From Shinella zoogloeoides (GTDB taxonomy: Bacteria > Pseudomonadota > Alphaproteobacteria > Rhizobiales > Rhizobiaceae), in the NCBI RefSeq assembly GCF_030733845.1, contig NZ_CP132312.1, positions 262,501 through 326,500 on the forward strand: a stretch of DNA of 64,000 nucleotides, written 5' to 3'. Below, in pieces: positions 45,631 through 54,359 of the stretch. The translations under genes and the position numbers were made by a program. Each line of letters starts with the position of its first letter. Position 1 is the stretch's first letter. Under the pieces are notes generated by a model. That model did no database searches, was not told the origin of the DNA, and saw nothing but the letters and a program-made list of their open reading frames with translations.

Positions 45631-48600
45631 TCAGATCTCCAGATAGGACGAGATGATCGCCGCGATCTCGGATTGCGGATCGCCGGATGCCTGCGGCGCC
45701 TCCGCCGTCGTGCCGGTATCCTCCGGAGGTGTCGAGGCCTCGCCGGTGCCGGCCGCGCTGAAGGCCATCGCCGAAGCGCCGGGGCCGCGCGGCAGGGCGT
45801 CGATCTGTGCCGAGGTCATGGCGGCAAGCTGGCCGAGCGTGAAGGCGTTCGCCTGCTCGGGGGTAAGGCCGGCGAGCGCTGCCGTGCTCAGCCCCGAAAT
45901 GGCGTTCGAGCCGAGGGCGAGGATATGGTCGGGCGAGAAAGTGCCGAGGTCGTCGGCGCCGAGGGCGGCCGTCTGCGTTGCCGTCAGCGCGCTGGCCTGA
46001 TCGGTCGAGAGCGCGCCGACCTGCGATGCGCTCATGGCGTTCATCTGGCCGTAGGTTAGTGCGGCGACCTGGCCCTTCGTCAGGGCGGCGACGCTTTCCG
46101 TCGATAGCGCGCCGATGACGGAGCTCGTCAGGCCCTTGATGGCCGAGGCGCTCATGGCGGCGAGCTCTTCGGTCGAGATCGTCTGCATCTGCGCCGTGGT
46201 CAGGCCGGCCGTGCCGGGCACGCTCAGCGCCGCGATCTGGGCGAGCGAGAAGGCCTCCAGCTGGTCCGTCGACAAGGCGGCGATCTGGGCGCTGCTGAGG
46301 CCGGCAATGGCCCCCGTGCCGAGCGCGGCGATCTCGTCGTTCGAAAGCGATGCCATATAGCCCGGCGGAAGGCCCTTGATGGCGCTCGACCCGATGGCCG
46401 CGAGCTCGCTCGTCGAAAGCGTGTCGAGCGCCTCGCTGGAAAAGCCGCCGAGCGCTGCCGCGGTCAGCGCCGCGATCTGGCTGGCGGAAAGGGCTTCGGC
46501 CTGCTCGTAGGTGAGGCTTGCCGCCTGCATGCCGGTGAGGCCGGCGATGCCGCCCGCGCTCAGGGCCGCGATCTGGCCGGGCGTCAGCGCGGCGATGTCC
46601 TCGACGGCAAGCGCCGCGACCTGTTTGGAGGAGAGCGCTTGGACCTGCGCGGTGGAGAAGGCTGCGACCTGGCCTGGGCTCAGCGCGGCGATCTGCCCCG
46701 TGGTCATGCCGCCGATGCCTGCCGGGCTCAGGGCCTCGATCTTTTCGGGGGAGAAGCCGGCGAGAATCGACGGGGAAAGACCGGCCATCGCCGCCGAGCC
46801 GATCACGGAAATTTCCGCGGTGGTGAAGAGGGCGATATCGCCGGCGTCAAAGGCCGCGATCTGCCGCGAGGTGAAGGCGCCGATCTGCGTGGCGGTAAGC
46901 GCTTCGACCTGGTCGGCATTGAGGGCGGCGATCTGCTCGCTCGACAGGCCGGAAATGCCCGCCGTGCCGAGCGCCCTGATCTGCGCAGTGGTGAGCGAGG
47001 CGATCATGCCGGTCGAAAGGCCGGTGATCGCGCGCGAACTGATGGCGGCGATGTCGGCGGTCGAGAACACGGAGAGATCGTCCGCGCTCAAGGCGGCGAT
47101 CTGCTGCGCGTCGAGCGCGCCTACCTGCGTTGCGGTCAGCGCCTCCGCCTGGAGGGTGCTGAGCGCCGTGATCTGCGCGGTGCTGAGGGCGGCGATGCCG
47201 GCGGTGCTGAGCGCGGCGATCTGGTCGGGCGACAGAACGGCGATGTCGGCGGTGCTGAGGGCCGATATCTGGGTGGAGCCGAGCGCCGCCATCTGGAGGC
47301 TTGTCAGGGCCTCGAGCTGGTTGTCGCTGAGCGCGGATATCTGGGCGCCCGTCAGGCCGGCCGTGTTGATGGCGGAGATTTGGGCCGTGGTGAGCGCGGC
47401 GATGGCCGCCGTCGGAAGGCCGGCGACGGCGCGCGAACCGATCGCGCCGATTTCGGCGGGCGTGAAGGTTTCGAGGTTCGCGGTGCTGAGCGCGGCGACC
47501 TGCGTCGAGTTCAGCGCGGCGATCTGCCCGCTCGTCAGGGCCTCCGCCTGGGCCGCCGTCAGTGCGCCGATCTGCGCGGTCGTCAGGCCGGCGATGCCGT
47601 CGGAACCGAGCGCGCCGATCTGTGCCGGCGAAAGCGCGGCGATGTCGTCCGTGCCCAGCGCCGTCACCTGCCGCGAGCCGAGGGCTGCGACCTGCGCGGT
47701 GGTCAGCGCCTCGACCTGGGCCGTCGAAAGCGCCGCGATCTGGTCGCTCGTCATGCCCGAAACGCCCGCCGGGCCGAGGGCCGCGATCTGGCCGGCCGTC
47801 AGCGAGGCCACCGTGGCGGTGGAGAGGCCGGAAATGGCGCCGGAACTGATCGCGGCCATGTCGGCGGTCGAGAAGGTGCCGAGCTTGTCCATGTCGAGTT
47901 CGGCGATCTGGCGGGCGGTGAGGGCGGCGACCTGCTGCGGGGTCAGGGCCTCGGCCTGGGCGGTCGTGAAGGCGGCGACCTGCTCGGGCGACAGGCCGGC
48001 AATGGCGGCCGTGCTGAGCGCGGCGATCTGCTCGGGCGACAGCGAGGCGATATATTCCGGCCCGAGCGTGGCGATCTGGCGCGCGCCGAGGGCGCGAACC
48101 TGCTCCGGCTTCAAGGAATCGAGTTGCTCGCTGGTGAGAGCTGCGATCTGCCGGGGCTCCAGCCCGCCGATGGCGGCCGTGCTCAAGGCAGCGATCTGGT
48201 CCGTGGAGAGCGAAGCGATCGTAGCGGTCGACAGGCCTGTGATCGCATCCGCGCCGATGGCCGCGATCTCGCGGGTCGCAAACGTGGCGATCTCGTCGGT
48301 GGAGAAGGCGGAAAGCTGCGTGGCGCTGAACGCGCCGATCTGGCTGGTCGTCAGCGCTTCGGCCTGTGCGGCGTTGAGCGCTGTGATCTGCTTCGTGCTG
48401 AGGCCCGGAATGCTGGCGGCGCTGAGGCCGGCGATCTGTGCCGTCGAAAGGGCGGCGATCGCATCGGTCGTAAGGCCGGGCAGCGCGCCCGACGTGATGG
48501 CGCCCATTTCCTGGACGGAGAAGGTTGCGATGTCATCAGGGCCGAAGGCGGCGAGCTGGTTGGAGCCCAGCGCGCCGATCTGGGACTTGGTGAGCGCTTC

Positions 48601-51600
48601 GGCCTGCGAGGTCGAGAGCGCGGCGATCTGCTGGGTCGTCATTGCCGCGATGGCCGCCGTGCTGAAGGCGGCGATCTGCGCGGTGGAGAGCGAGGCGATC
48701 GTCGCCGCCGACAGGCCCCGGATGGCGCCGGACGTGATCATCGAGATGTCCTTCGTGGAGAAGGTCGCGATGTCGTCGGTGCCGAGTTCGCCGATCTGTT
48801 CGGAATTGAGCGAGCCGACCTGGGCGCTGGTCAGCGCCTCGGCCTGGCTGGTGCTGAGCGCCGAGAGCTGCTGCGAGGTGAAGCCGGCGATGCTGCCCGC
48901 GTTGAGATGGGCGATCTGCTCGGTCGTGAGCGCGGCGATCTTGTCCGTGCCGAAGGCGGGGATCTGCGAGGAGGTCAGCGCCGCCATCTGCTTGTTGCTC
49001 AGCGCGCCGATCTGGCTGAGGCTGAGGGCCGCGATCTGGCTCGACGTGAGGCCGGAAATGCCGGATGCGTTGAGGGCGGCGATCTGCGCCGTCGAAAGGG
49101 CGGCGACGTCGCCCGCGTCGAGGGCCGCGACCTGCTTGGAGCTGAGCGCGCCGACCTGCGCCGTCGTCAGCGCGGAGATCTGGCCGGAACTGAGGGCGCC
49201 GATCTGGTCGGCGCGCAGTCCTGCGACGGCTGCGGCGCTGAGATTGACGATCTGGTCGGAGGAGAGGGCCTTGATGTCGTTGTCGAGCGCTGCGGCCTGA
49301 GCGGCGGTAAGGGCGCGTAGCTGCGCGGTGGAAAGCTGGCTCACCTGCAGCGAGCTCAGTGCTTCGATCTGGCCGGCGGTGAGACCGACGAAGGTGCTCG
49401 TGCTGAACGCCGCGATCTGCGTGGAGGTGAGGGAGGCGAAGTGATCGGGCGCAAAGCCCGAAACGGCGCTGGCCGTGAGCGCCGCGATCTGCGCGGTGGA
49501 AAGCGCCTGGATGTCCTGCGGTTCGAGCGCGGCGACCTGCCGGGAGGTGAATGCGTTGATCTGGAGGGTGGAAAGCGCCGCGATCTGGGCGGTCGTCAGC
49601 GCTTCGACCTGTTCGCCCGTCATGCTGGCGAGCGCGGTGCGGCTGAGCGCGGCCGTCTGCGCGGTGGAGAGGCCCGCGATCGCCTCCCCGGTGAGACCCA
49701 TGATGGCCTTGTTGGTGATGGCGGCAATCTCGTCCGTCGAGAAGGTGGCGAGGTCCGCACGGCTGAGCGCGCCGAGCTGGGCGGAGGTGAGGGCCTTGAT
49801 CTGCAGCGACGACAGCGCCTCGACCTGCGCGGTGCTCAACGCCTCGATCTGGTCCGGCGTCAGGCTGGGAATGACGTTCGCGGCGATGGCTGCGACCTGC
49901 TGGGGTGTCAGCGACGCGAGGAAGGCGTCGTCGAGGACGACGATCTGCGCGGGTGTCAGGCCGGCGATCTGCCCGGGCGTCAGTGCCGCGATCTGGCCGG
50001 CTGAAAGTTCATCGAGCGCGGTGCTACCAAGGCCCGGAATGGCCTTGGTGTTGATCGCCGCCATATCGTCCGTGGAGAAGGTCGCGATGCCGTCCGGGCC
50101 GAGCGCCATGATCTGGCGCGCGCTCATGCCGCGGATCTGGAGCGGCGTGAGCGTCTCGATCTGCTCGGTGTTGAGCACATCGATCTGGGCCGTGGAAAGG
50201 CCGGCGATGATGCTCGGGCTGAGCGCGGCGATCTGGTCCGGCGTCAGGGCGGCGATGGCGGAGGTTGGCAGGCCGACGATGGCCCTGGTGTTGATCGCGG
50301 CCATGTGGGCGGGCGAGAGCCCTGCGAGCGCGGCGGGATCCATCGCCGCGAGCTGCACGGATGTCAGCGCGGCCATTTGCGCGGGCGACAGCGCCTCGAT
50401 CTGCTCCGCGCTCATCGCGCGCATCTGCGCGGCCGTGAAGCCGCCAAGCGCGGCGGCGCTGAACGCGCCGATCTGCTCCGTCGTCAACCCCGCGATCGCG
50501 GCGCTGCCGATGCCGGCGACGGCCCTGGCGTTGAGCGCGGCGATATCCTCCGTCGAGAAGGTCGCAAGCTCGTCCGGGGAAAGGGCCGAAAGCTGCGTCG
50601 CGTTGAGCGCCTTCACCTGGGCGGGCGTCAAGGCTTCGATCTGGTCGCTATCGAACGCGGCGATCTGCGCGGATTTCAGGGCGCTGATCTGGGTCGCGGT
50701 GAATGCCACGATCTGGTCGGTGGTGAGCGCGGCGAGGGCATCGCTGCCAAGGCCGCCGAGGGCATTGTTCTGGATCGCGGCGATATCCGCGCTGGAGAAG
50801 GTCTTGAGATTGTCGGGATCGAAGGCGCCGATCTGCACGGCGGAAAACGCCTTGATCTGCGCCGGGTTGAACGCTTCGGCCTGCTCTTCGTTCAGCGCCT
50901 TGATCTGCTGCGGCGTCAGGCCAGCGATCGCCTTGACGCTGAGCGCGGCGATCTGCGCCGGGGTGAGGCCCGCGATGGCGTCTGAACTCAGGCCCGAAAG
51001 GGCGTTTGCCGAGAGCGCGGCGATATCCGCCGCGGAGAAGGCTGCGATACCCTCGTCGTCGAGGGCGGCGATCTGCTGGGCGGTGAAGCCCTTCACCTGG
51101 GTCGGGGAGAAGGCCTCGATCTGTTCGTGGCTCATCGCGCCGATCTGCGTGGCCGTCAGCCCCCTGACCGCGCCGCTGCCGAGCGCGGCGATCTGGCCGG
51201 TGGAAAACGCTTCGATGGACTCCACGCTGAGCGCGGCGACCTGCCGGGCTTCGAGCGCGGCGATCTGGCTGGAGGTCAGTGCTTGGGCCTGCCCCAGGGT
51301 AAGCGCGGCGATCGCCGCCGTGCTCAGTCCCTTGACGGCCTTGGCGGAGAGGGCTGCAAGGCTGTCGCTGGACAGTTCCACGATGTCGTCGGTGCTGAAG
51401 GCCGCGACCTGCGCGGCGCTCATGGCGGCGATCTGGGCCGGCCGCAGGGCCGCGGTCTGCTCGGGCGTGAAGGCGGCGACCTGGGCGGCGGTCAGGCCCT
51501 GGATGGTTTGCAAGCTGAGAGCTGCGACCTGGTCGGTGGAAAGTTCGGCGATCGTTGCGGGGCTGAGACCCGAAAGCGCCCTGCTGGAAATCGCGGCGAT

Positions 51601-52437
51601 ATCCTCGGGCGAGAAGGTGGCCAGGCCCGCCGGGCCGATGGCGGCAAGCTGCTGCGCCGAGAGCGCCTTGACCTGCGCGGGCGACAGGGCCTCGATGTGA
51701 GAGGTCTCCAGCGCGCCGATCTGCCAGGACGCGAAGCCGGTGACGGCGCTGGTGCTGAGCGCGGCGATCTGCGTCTCGGAAAAGGCCTTGACCGCATCCT
51801 CGCTCAAGGCCGCGATCTGCGCGGGCTTGAGCAGGGCGATCTGGTCGGTCGTCATCGCCCTGATCTGGTCGGGCGTGAGCGCGGAGGCTTGCGATGCGGT
51901 GAAGCCGGCGACGGCGAGGGGAGCGAGCGCGCCGATCTGCTCGTCGGAAAGCGCCGCGATGGCGGCGCTGCTCAGACCCTGCACGGCCTTGTAGCTGATC
52001 GCCGCCATGTCTTCGAGCGAGAAGGTCTGGATGTCCTCGGGGTCGAGCGCGGCGAGCTGGGCCGCGCTCAAGGTCTTGACCTGGGATGCCGTGAGCGCTT
52101 CCGCCTGGTCGGCGGAAAGCTTGCCGATCTGCCCGGCGGTCAGCGCGCCGACCTGGCCGGCCGTCAGGCTTTCGATCTGGCCGGCGGTGTATTTGTTCAG
52201 GGTGCCGATCTGGTCCAGCGAGAGACCGACGATCGCCGTTTGCGCAATGGCGCTGACCTGGCCGGCGCTGAGGATGCCGATGTCTTCCACTTCCAGCGCC
52301 GCGATCTGCCGCGATGAGAAGGCGCCGATCTGGCTTGAGGAAAGCGCCGCCACATCCTCCGTCGTCCAGTTCTGGATCGCCGTCGTCGAAAGCTGCCTGA
52401 TCTGGTTGAGGCTGAGCGAGGGAACGATCGACGTCAT
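45631..52437 (-). CDS. Giant octapeptide-repeat protein of unknown function
   Basis: This is a single 2268-residue protein made almost entirely of 8-residue repeats with consensus L-[ST]-x-x-Q-I-x-A, roughly 280 copies. The ATG at 52437 follows AGGA; the start 15 codons upstream has no better support. There is no signal peptide and no cysteine. The repeats begin at about residue 8 and end about 50 residues before the C-terminus. The tail is Pro/Gly/Thr-rich (EASTPPEDTGTTAEAP) and ends SEIAAIISSYLEI. A longer pattern, usually ten octads, overlies the octads. I do not recognise the family. A secreted adhesin-like or scaffold role is possible. It lies between an ECF sigma unit and a biosynthetic operon on the same strand. 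Confidence 0.93.
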   Translation of the reverse strand: MTSIVPSLSLNQIRQLSTTAIQNWTTEDVAALSSSQIGAFSSRQIAALEVEDIGILSAGQVSAIAQTAIVGLSLDQIGTLNKYTAGQIESLTAGQVGALTAGQIGKLSADQAEALTASQVKTLSAAQLAALDPEDIQTFSLEDMAAISYKAVQGLSSAAIAALSDEQIGALAPLAVAGFTASQASALTPDQIRAMTTDQIALLKPAQIAALSEDAVKAFSETQIAALSTSAVTGFASWQIGALETSHIEALSPAQVKALSAQQLAAIGPAGLATFSPEDIAAISSRALSGLSPATIAELSTDQVAALSLQTIQGLTAAQVAAFTPEQTAALRPAQIAAMSAAQVAAFSTDDIVELSSDSLAALSAKAVKGLSTAAIAALTLGQAQALTSSQIAALEARQVAALSVESIEAFSTGQIAALGSGAVRGLTATQIGAMSHEQIEAFSPTQVKGFTAQQIAALDDEGIAAFSAADIAALSANALSGLSSDAIAGLTPAQIAALSVKAIAGLTPQQIKALNEEQAEAFNPAQIKAFSAVQIGAFDPDNLKTFSSADIAAIQNNALGGLGSDALAALTTDQIVAFTATQISALKSAQIAAFDSDQIEALTPAQVKALNATQLSALSPDELATFSTEDIAALNARAVAGIGSAAIAGLTTEQIGAFSAAALGGFTAAQMRAMSAEQIEALSPAQMAALTSVQLAAMDPAALAGLSPAHMAAINTRAIVGLPTSAIAALTPDQIAALSPSIIAGLSTAQIDVLNTEQIETLTPLQIRGMSARQIMALGPDGIATFSTDDMAAINTKAIPGLGSTALDELSAGQIAALTPGQIAGLTPAQIVVLDDAFLASLTPQQVAAIAANVIPSLTPDQIEALSTAQVEALSSLQIKALTSAQLGALSRADLATFSTDEIAAITNKAIMGLTGEAIAGLSTAQTAALSRTALASMTGEQVEALTTAQIAALSTLQINAFTSRQVAALEPQDIQALSTAQIAALTASAVSGFAPDHFASLTSTQIAAFSTSTFVGLTAGQIEALSSLQVSQLSTAQLRALTAAQAAALDNDIKALSSDQIVNLSAAAVAGLRADQIGALSSGQISALTTAQVGALSSKQVAALDAGDVAALSTAQIAALNASGISGLTSSQIAALSLSQIGALSNKQMAALTSSQIPAFGTDKIAALTTEQIAHLNAGSIAGFTSQQLSALSTSQAEALTSAQVGSLNSEQIGELGTDDIATFSTKDISMITSGAIRGLSAATIASLSTAQIAAFSTAAIAAMTTQQIAALSTSQAEALTKSQIGALGSNQLAAFGPDDIATFSVQEMGAITSGALPGLTTDAIAALSTAQIAGLSAASIPGLSTKQITALNAAQAEALTTSQIGAFSATQLSAFSTDEIATFATREIAAIGADAITGLSTATIASLSTDQIAALSTAAIGGLEPRQIAALTSEQLDSLKPEQVRALGARQIATLGPEYIASLSPEQIAALSTAAIAGLSPEQVAAFTTAQAEALTPQQVAALTARQIAELDMDKLGTFSTADMAAISSGAISGLSTATVASLTAGQIAALGPAGVSGMTSDQIAALSTAQVEALTTAQVAALGSRQVTALGTDDIAALSPAQIGALGSDGIAGLTTAQIGALTAAQAEALTSGQIAALNSTQVAALSTANLETFTPAEIGAIGSRAVAGLPTAAIAALTTAQISAINTAGLTGAQISALSDNQLEALTSLQMAALGSTQISALSTADIAVLSPDQIAALSTAGIAALSTAQITALSTLQAEALTATQVGALDAQQIAALSADDLSVFSTADIAAISSRAITGLSTGMIASLTTAQIRALGTAGISGLSSEQIAALNADQVEALTATQIGAFTSRQIAAFDAGDIALFTTAEISVIGSAAMAGLSPSILAGFSPEKIEALSPAGIGGMTTGQIAALSPGQVAAFSTAQVQALSSKQVAALAVEDIAALTPGQIAALSAGGIAGLTGMQAASLTYEQAEALSASQIAALTAAALGGFSSEALDTLSTSELAAIGSSAIKGLPPGYMASLSNDEIAALGTGAIAGLSSAQIAALSTDQLEAFSLAQIAALSVPGTAGLTTAQMQTISTEELAAMSASAIKGLTSSVIGALSTESVAALTKGQVAALTYGQMNAMSASQVGALSTDQASALTATQTAALGADDLGTFSPDHILALGSNAISGLSTAALAGLTPEQANAFTLGQLAAMTSAQIDALPRGPGASAMAFSAAGTGEASTPPEDTGTTAEAPQASGDPQSEIAAIISSYLEI
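45801..52416 (-). repeat. 24-bp tandem repeats encoding octads, with 240-bp higher-order units
   Basis: The coding DNA has a 24-base period throughout. A marker octad of the form [TA]-F-[ST]-x-[DE]-[DE]-[IM]-A, followed by an A-I-x-x-x-A-[IL]-x octad and G-L-S, recurs at intervals counted by hand as mostly 10 octads (80 residues). Some intervals are 14 or 17 octads. Copies are diverged, not identical. Long stop-free stretches on the opposite strand follow from this periodicity. At least one repeat is shortened by three residues (AINTAGLTG, in the middle of the protein). Confidence 0.9.
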
Positions 52438-52566
52438 GAGCAAAGTCCTGGAAAAAACAGACGAAAAAACACACAAATCCACGATATGGCAGCTTGCGGG
52501 ATACAGGGGCGAGCTTGCCTGAACCTGTAGGTGTTCTTCGTCTGCCGGGCCTGGCTCCAGCGCCTC

Positions 52567-53343
52567 CTATGTCGGGAACTGGCGGTAGCATTCCTCGGCG
52601 ATCTGCTGCAGCAGGTTGCGGGAAATGTCGCCGGTCACCGCATAGCCGAGCGCGCCGTCGATCCAGTAGAAGGTCTCGATGCCGCTTGCGGAGGCGAAGC
52701 GGAAGCTGGTCGTGCGGTTCTCCTCGTTGCGGCCGACAAGGACGGTCACGCGTCGCCCGGCCTCGTCCTCGTACATGAACATCGCGCCCGGCTTGTCGGC
52801 GACCGGAAGCAGGCGGCCGCCGACGAGGCGGAAACCGATGGATTGCAGGTCCGGCACCTTAAGGTCGGGTATGGCGAGGCGTTTGCCAAGCCAGGTCGCA
52901 AGATGCGCCTCCTGGTCGGCGAAGACCTCGACGGGATGGCGCACCTCGCTCGCATAGATGAGATAGGCATTGCGCGCTTCGAGCGGCAGGGCGTCGATGG
53001 CCGCGCTCGCCGGGGTTTGCTTGAAGGGCATCGGTGCGAAATGGCCGGCAATTCCGCCGAGCACGAAAATCAGCGCCGCGGCGGCAGCCATGGCAAGACG
53101 GCGCGTTTTTAGCGGCAATGGGGTCGCCGGCGAGACGAGAAGGTGATCGGACGGACGGGCGGCGGCATAGGGGGCGAAAGCATCTCTCAGCCCGTCGCTC
53201 TGCGCCTGCCAGTCGGCGACCATGCGCGCAACTTCAGGATTTTCCGCAAGATAAGCTTCGACGCGCGCGCGCTCCTCGTCGCCCAGGAGGCCGTCCACAT
53301 AGGCGTGCAGGTCGGTTTCGGAAACGGGGCGGCTTTCGTTCAT
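52567..53343 (-). CDS. Membrane anti-sigma factor
   Basis: This 258-residue protein has an N-terminal helical anti-sigma region (ETDLHAYVDGLLGDEERARVE), one membrane segment near residues 83-105 (MAAAAALIFVLGGIAGHFA) and a periplasmic domain of about 150 residues. It lacks the HxxxCxxC zinc motif of ZAS proteins. It overlaps the ECF sigma gene by 4 bases and should hold that sigma factor at the inner membrane. The gene ends 129 bases before the giant repeat gene on the same strand; that gap has no recognised gene. Confidence 0.92.
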   Translation of the reverse strand: MNESRPVSETDLHAYVDGLLGDEERARVEAYLAENPEVARMVADWQAQSDGLRDAFAPYAAARPSDHLLVSPATPLPLKTRRLAMAAAAALIFVLGGIAGHFAPMPFKQTPASAAIDALPLEARNAYLIYASEVRHPVEVFADQEAHLATWLGKRLAIPDLKVPDLQSIGFRLVGGRLLPVADKPGAMFMYEDEAGRRVTVLVGRNEENRTTSFRFASASGIETFYWIDGALGYAVTGDISRNLLQQIAEECYRQFPT

Positions 53344-53900
53344 CGGGGACTCCGCAAAGGAATGACGTTTTCCTCCTGCAGCCTCTGCCGCAGCGCCTGC
53401 CGGGCGCGGGAGAGGCGGGACATGACGGTGCCGAGGGGTATTTCAAGCATGTCGGCGACCTCCTGATAGGAATGGCCTTCCACCGCCACGAGCATCAGCA
53501 CGGCACGCGCCTCCTTCGGCAGGGTTTCCAGTGCCGCGACGAGGCGGTTCCGTTCCAACGGGTCGGAAGGCGGCGCGGTTTCGGCGACGGTATCGGCCTC
53601 CTCGATGCCGACGGAGGGGCGGCGCGCGACGGTCCGGCGCGCGTTGAGATGCAGATTGGTCATGATCCGGTAGGCCCAGGCGCGGATGTTTGCGCCGCGC
53701 CACTCGGCCCGATGCACCAGCGCCTTCTCGACGCAATCCTGCAACAGGTCCTCGCTCTCCGCATCGGAGCGCGTCAGGCTGCGCGAATAGCGCCGCAGCT
53801 GCGGCAGAAGCGCAAGGATCTGCGCCTCGAAGGAAAGGGGCGGGGAAGGGGCGGACGCCCCTCCGCCGCCTGTTTTCTGCGGGTCAGGGCTTTGCGACAT
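53340..53900 (-). CDS. ECF-family RNA polymerase sigma factor
   Basis: This 186-residue protein has sigma region 2 (DLLQDCVEKAL, then IRAWAYRIMTNLHLNARR) and region 4 (LETLPKEARAVLMLVAVEGH, SYQEVADMLEIPLGTVMSRL). A Gly/Pro-rich N-terminal stretch precedes region 2. It is co-transcribed with the small secreted protein before it and the anti-sigma factor after it. A promoter of ECF type (GGAATAA-N16-GTCTA) precedes the first gene, suggesting autoregulation. Confidence 0.94.
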   Translation of the reverse strand: MSQSPDPQKTGGGGASAPSPPLSFEAQILALLPQLRRYSRSLTRSDAESEDLLQDCVEKALVHRAEWRGANIRAWAYRIMTNLHLNARRTVARRPSVGIEEADTVAETAPPSDPLERNRLVAALETLPKEARAVLMLVAVEGHSYQEVADMLEIPLGTVMSRLSRARQALRQRLQEENVIPLRSPR

Positions 53901-54258
53901 CCCAGACGCCGTTCACGCCGTCGCCGGTCGTATCGCCTTCCTTGGCGTCCTTGATCCAGTAGTAGAGCGGCATGCCGTCCTTCGCCCATTGCATGGTCCC
54001 GTCCTTGCGAGTGACGAGCGAATATGCGCCCTCCGCCTTCGCATCGGAAGCGGCAATCGCCGGAGGCCAGTTGGTCGCGCATTTGTCGTAGCAATTGGAC
54101 ATGCCGGCCTTGTCGTTCTTGAAGGTATAGAGGGTCATGCCTTTTTCGCCGGCAAGCACCTCGCCCTTGTCGGTCTTCACGATCTTGAACGGTTCGGCGG
54201 CGAAGGCGCAGCCGGCAAAGGCTGCGACCGCGACCGGCACGAGAACAAAGAGCTTCAT
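53884..54258 (-). CDS. Small secreted COG4315-type protein
   Basis: This 124-residue protein has a signal peptide (MKLFVLVPVAVAAFAGCAFA). It carries two copies of the Lipoprotein_15/COG4315 motif, in which a G-x-T-L-Y segment and W-P-P follow a conserved Cys pair: MTLYTF...CYDKCATNWPP and MPLYYWIKDAKEGDTTGDG. The Cys in the signal peptide is not clearly a lipobox. Such proteins are often encoded with ECF sigma/anti-sigma pairs; their function is unknown. It overlaps the sigma gene by 17 bases. ATG 54258 was chosen for the signal peptide and an upstream GGGAGAAG. Confidence 0.88.
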   Translation of the reverse strand: MKLFVLVPVAVAAFAGCAFAAEPFKIVKTDKGEVLAGEKGMTLYTFKNDKAGMSNCYDKCATNWPPAIAASDAKAEGAYSLVTRKDGTMQWAKDGMPLYYWIKDAKEGDTTGDGVNGVWDVAKP

Positions 54259-54304
54259 GGTCTTCTCCCATCGTTGGGACGGCATTCTTGCAGCCGCCGG
54301 AGCC

Positions 54305-54332
54305 TAGACACCGCCGGGCTGCGGATTATTCC
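54305..54332 (-). promoter_or_regulatory. Candidate ECF sigma promoter
   Basis: On the minus strand GGAATAA (54332-54326) is followed after 16 bases by GTCTA (54309-54305), a typical ECF -35/-10 pair. It lies about 50 bases before the COG4315-type gene that heads the sigma/anti-sigma unit. I did not find the same pair before the giant repeat gene. Confidence 0.55.
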
Positions 54333-54359
54333 ATCGGCTTTGCAAAAAAATTGCCGTGC

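Noticed and set aside
46511..51700. Very long open frames on the plus strand opposite the giant repeat gene (for example 46511-49300 and 49475-51700)
   Set aside because: They are antisense images of the 24-base repeat: a stop-free codon pattern in one repeat stays stop-free in all copies. The predicted peptides have no recognisable domains or ribosome-binding sites.
45801..52416. The 24-bp repeat array considered as a CRISPR, minisatellite or centromere-like DNA element
   Set aside because: Units are contiguous, diverged at synonymous and non-synonymous sites, always in one reading frame, and there are no unique spacers, so the repeat is protein-driven.
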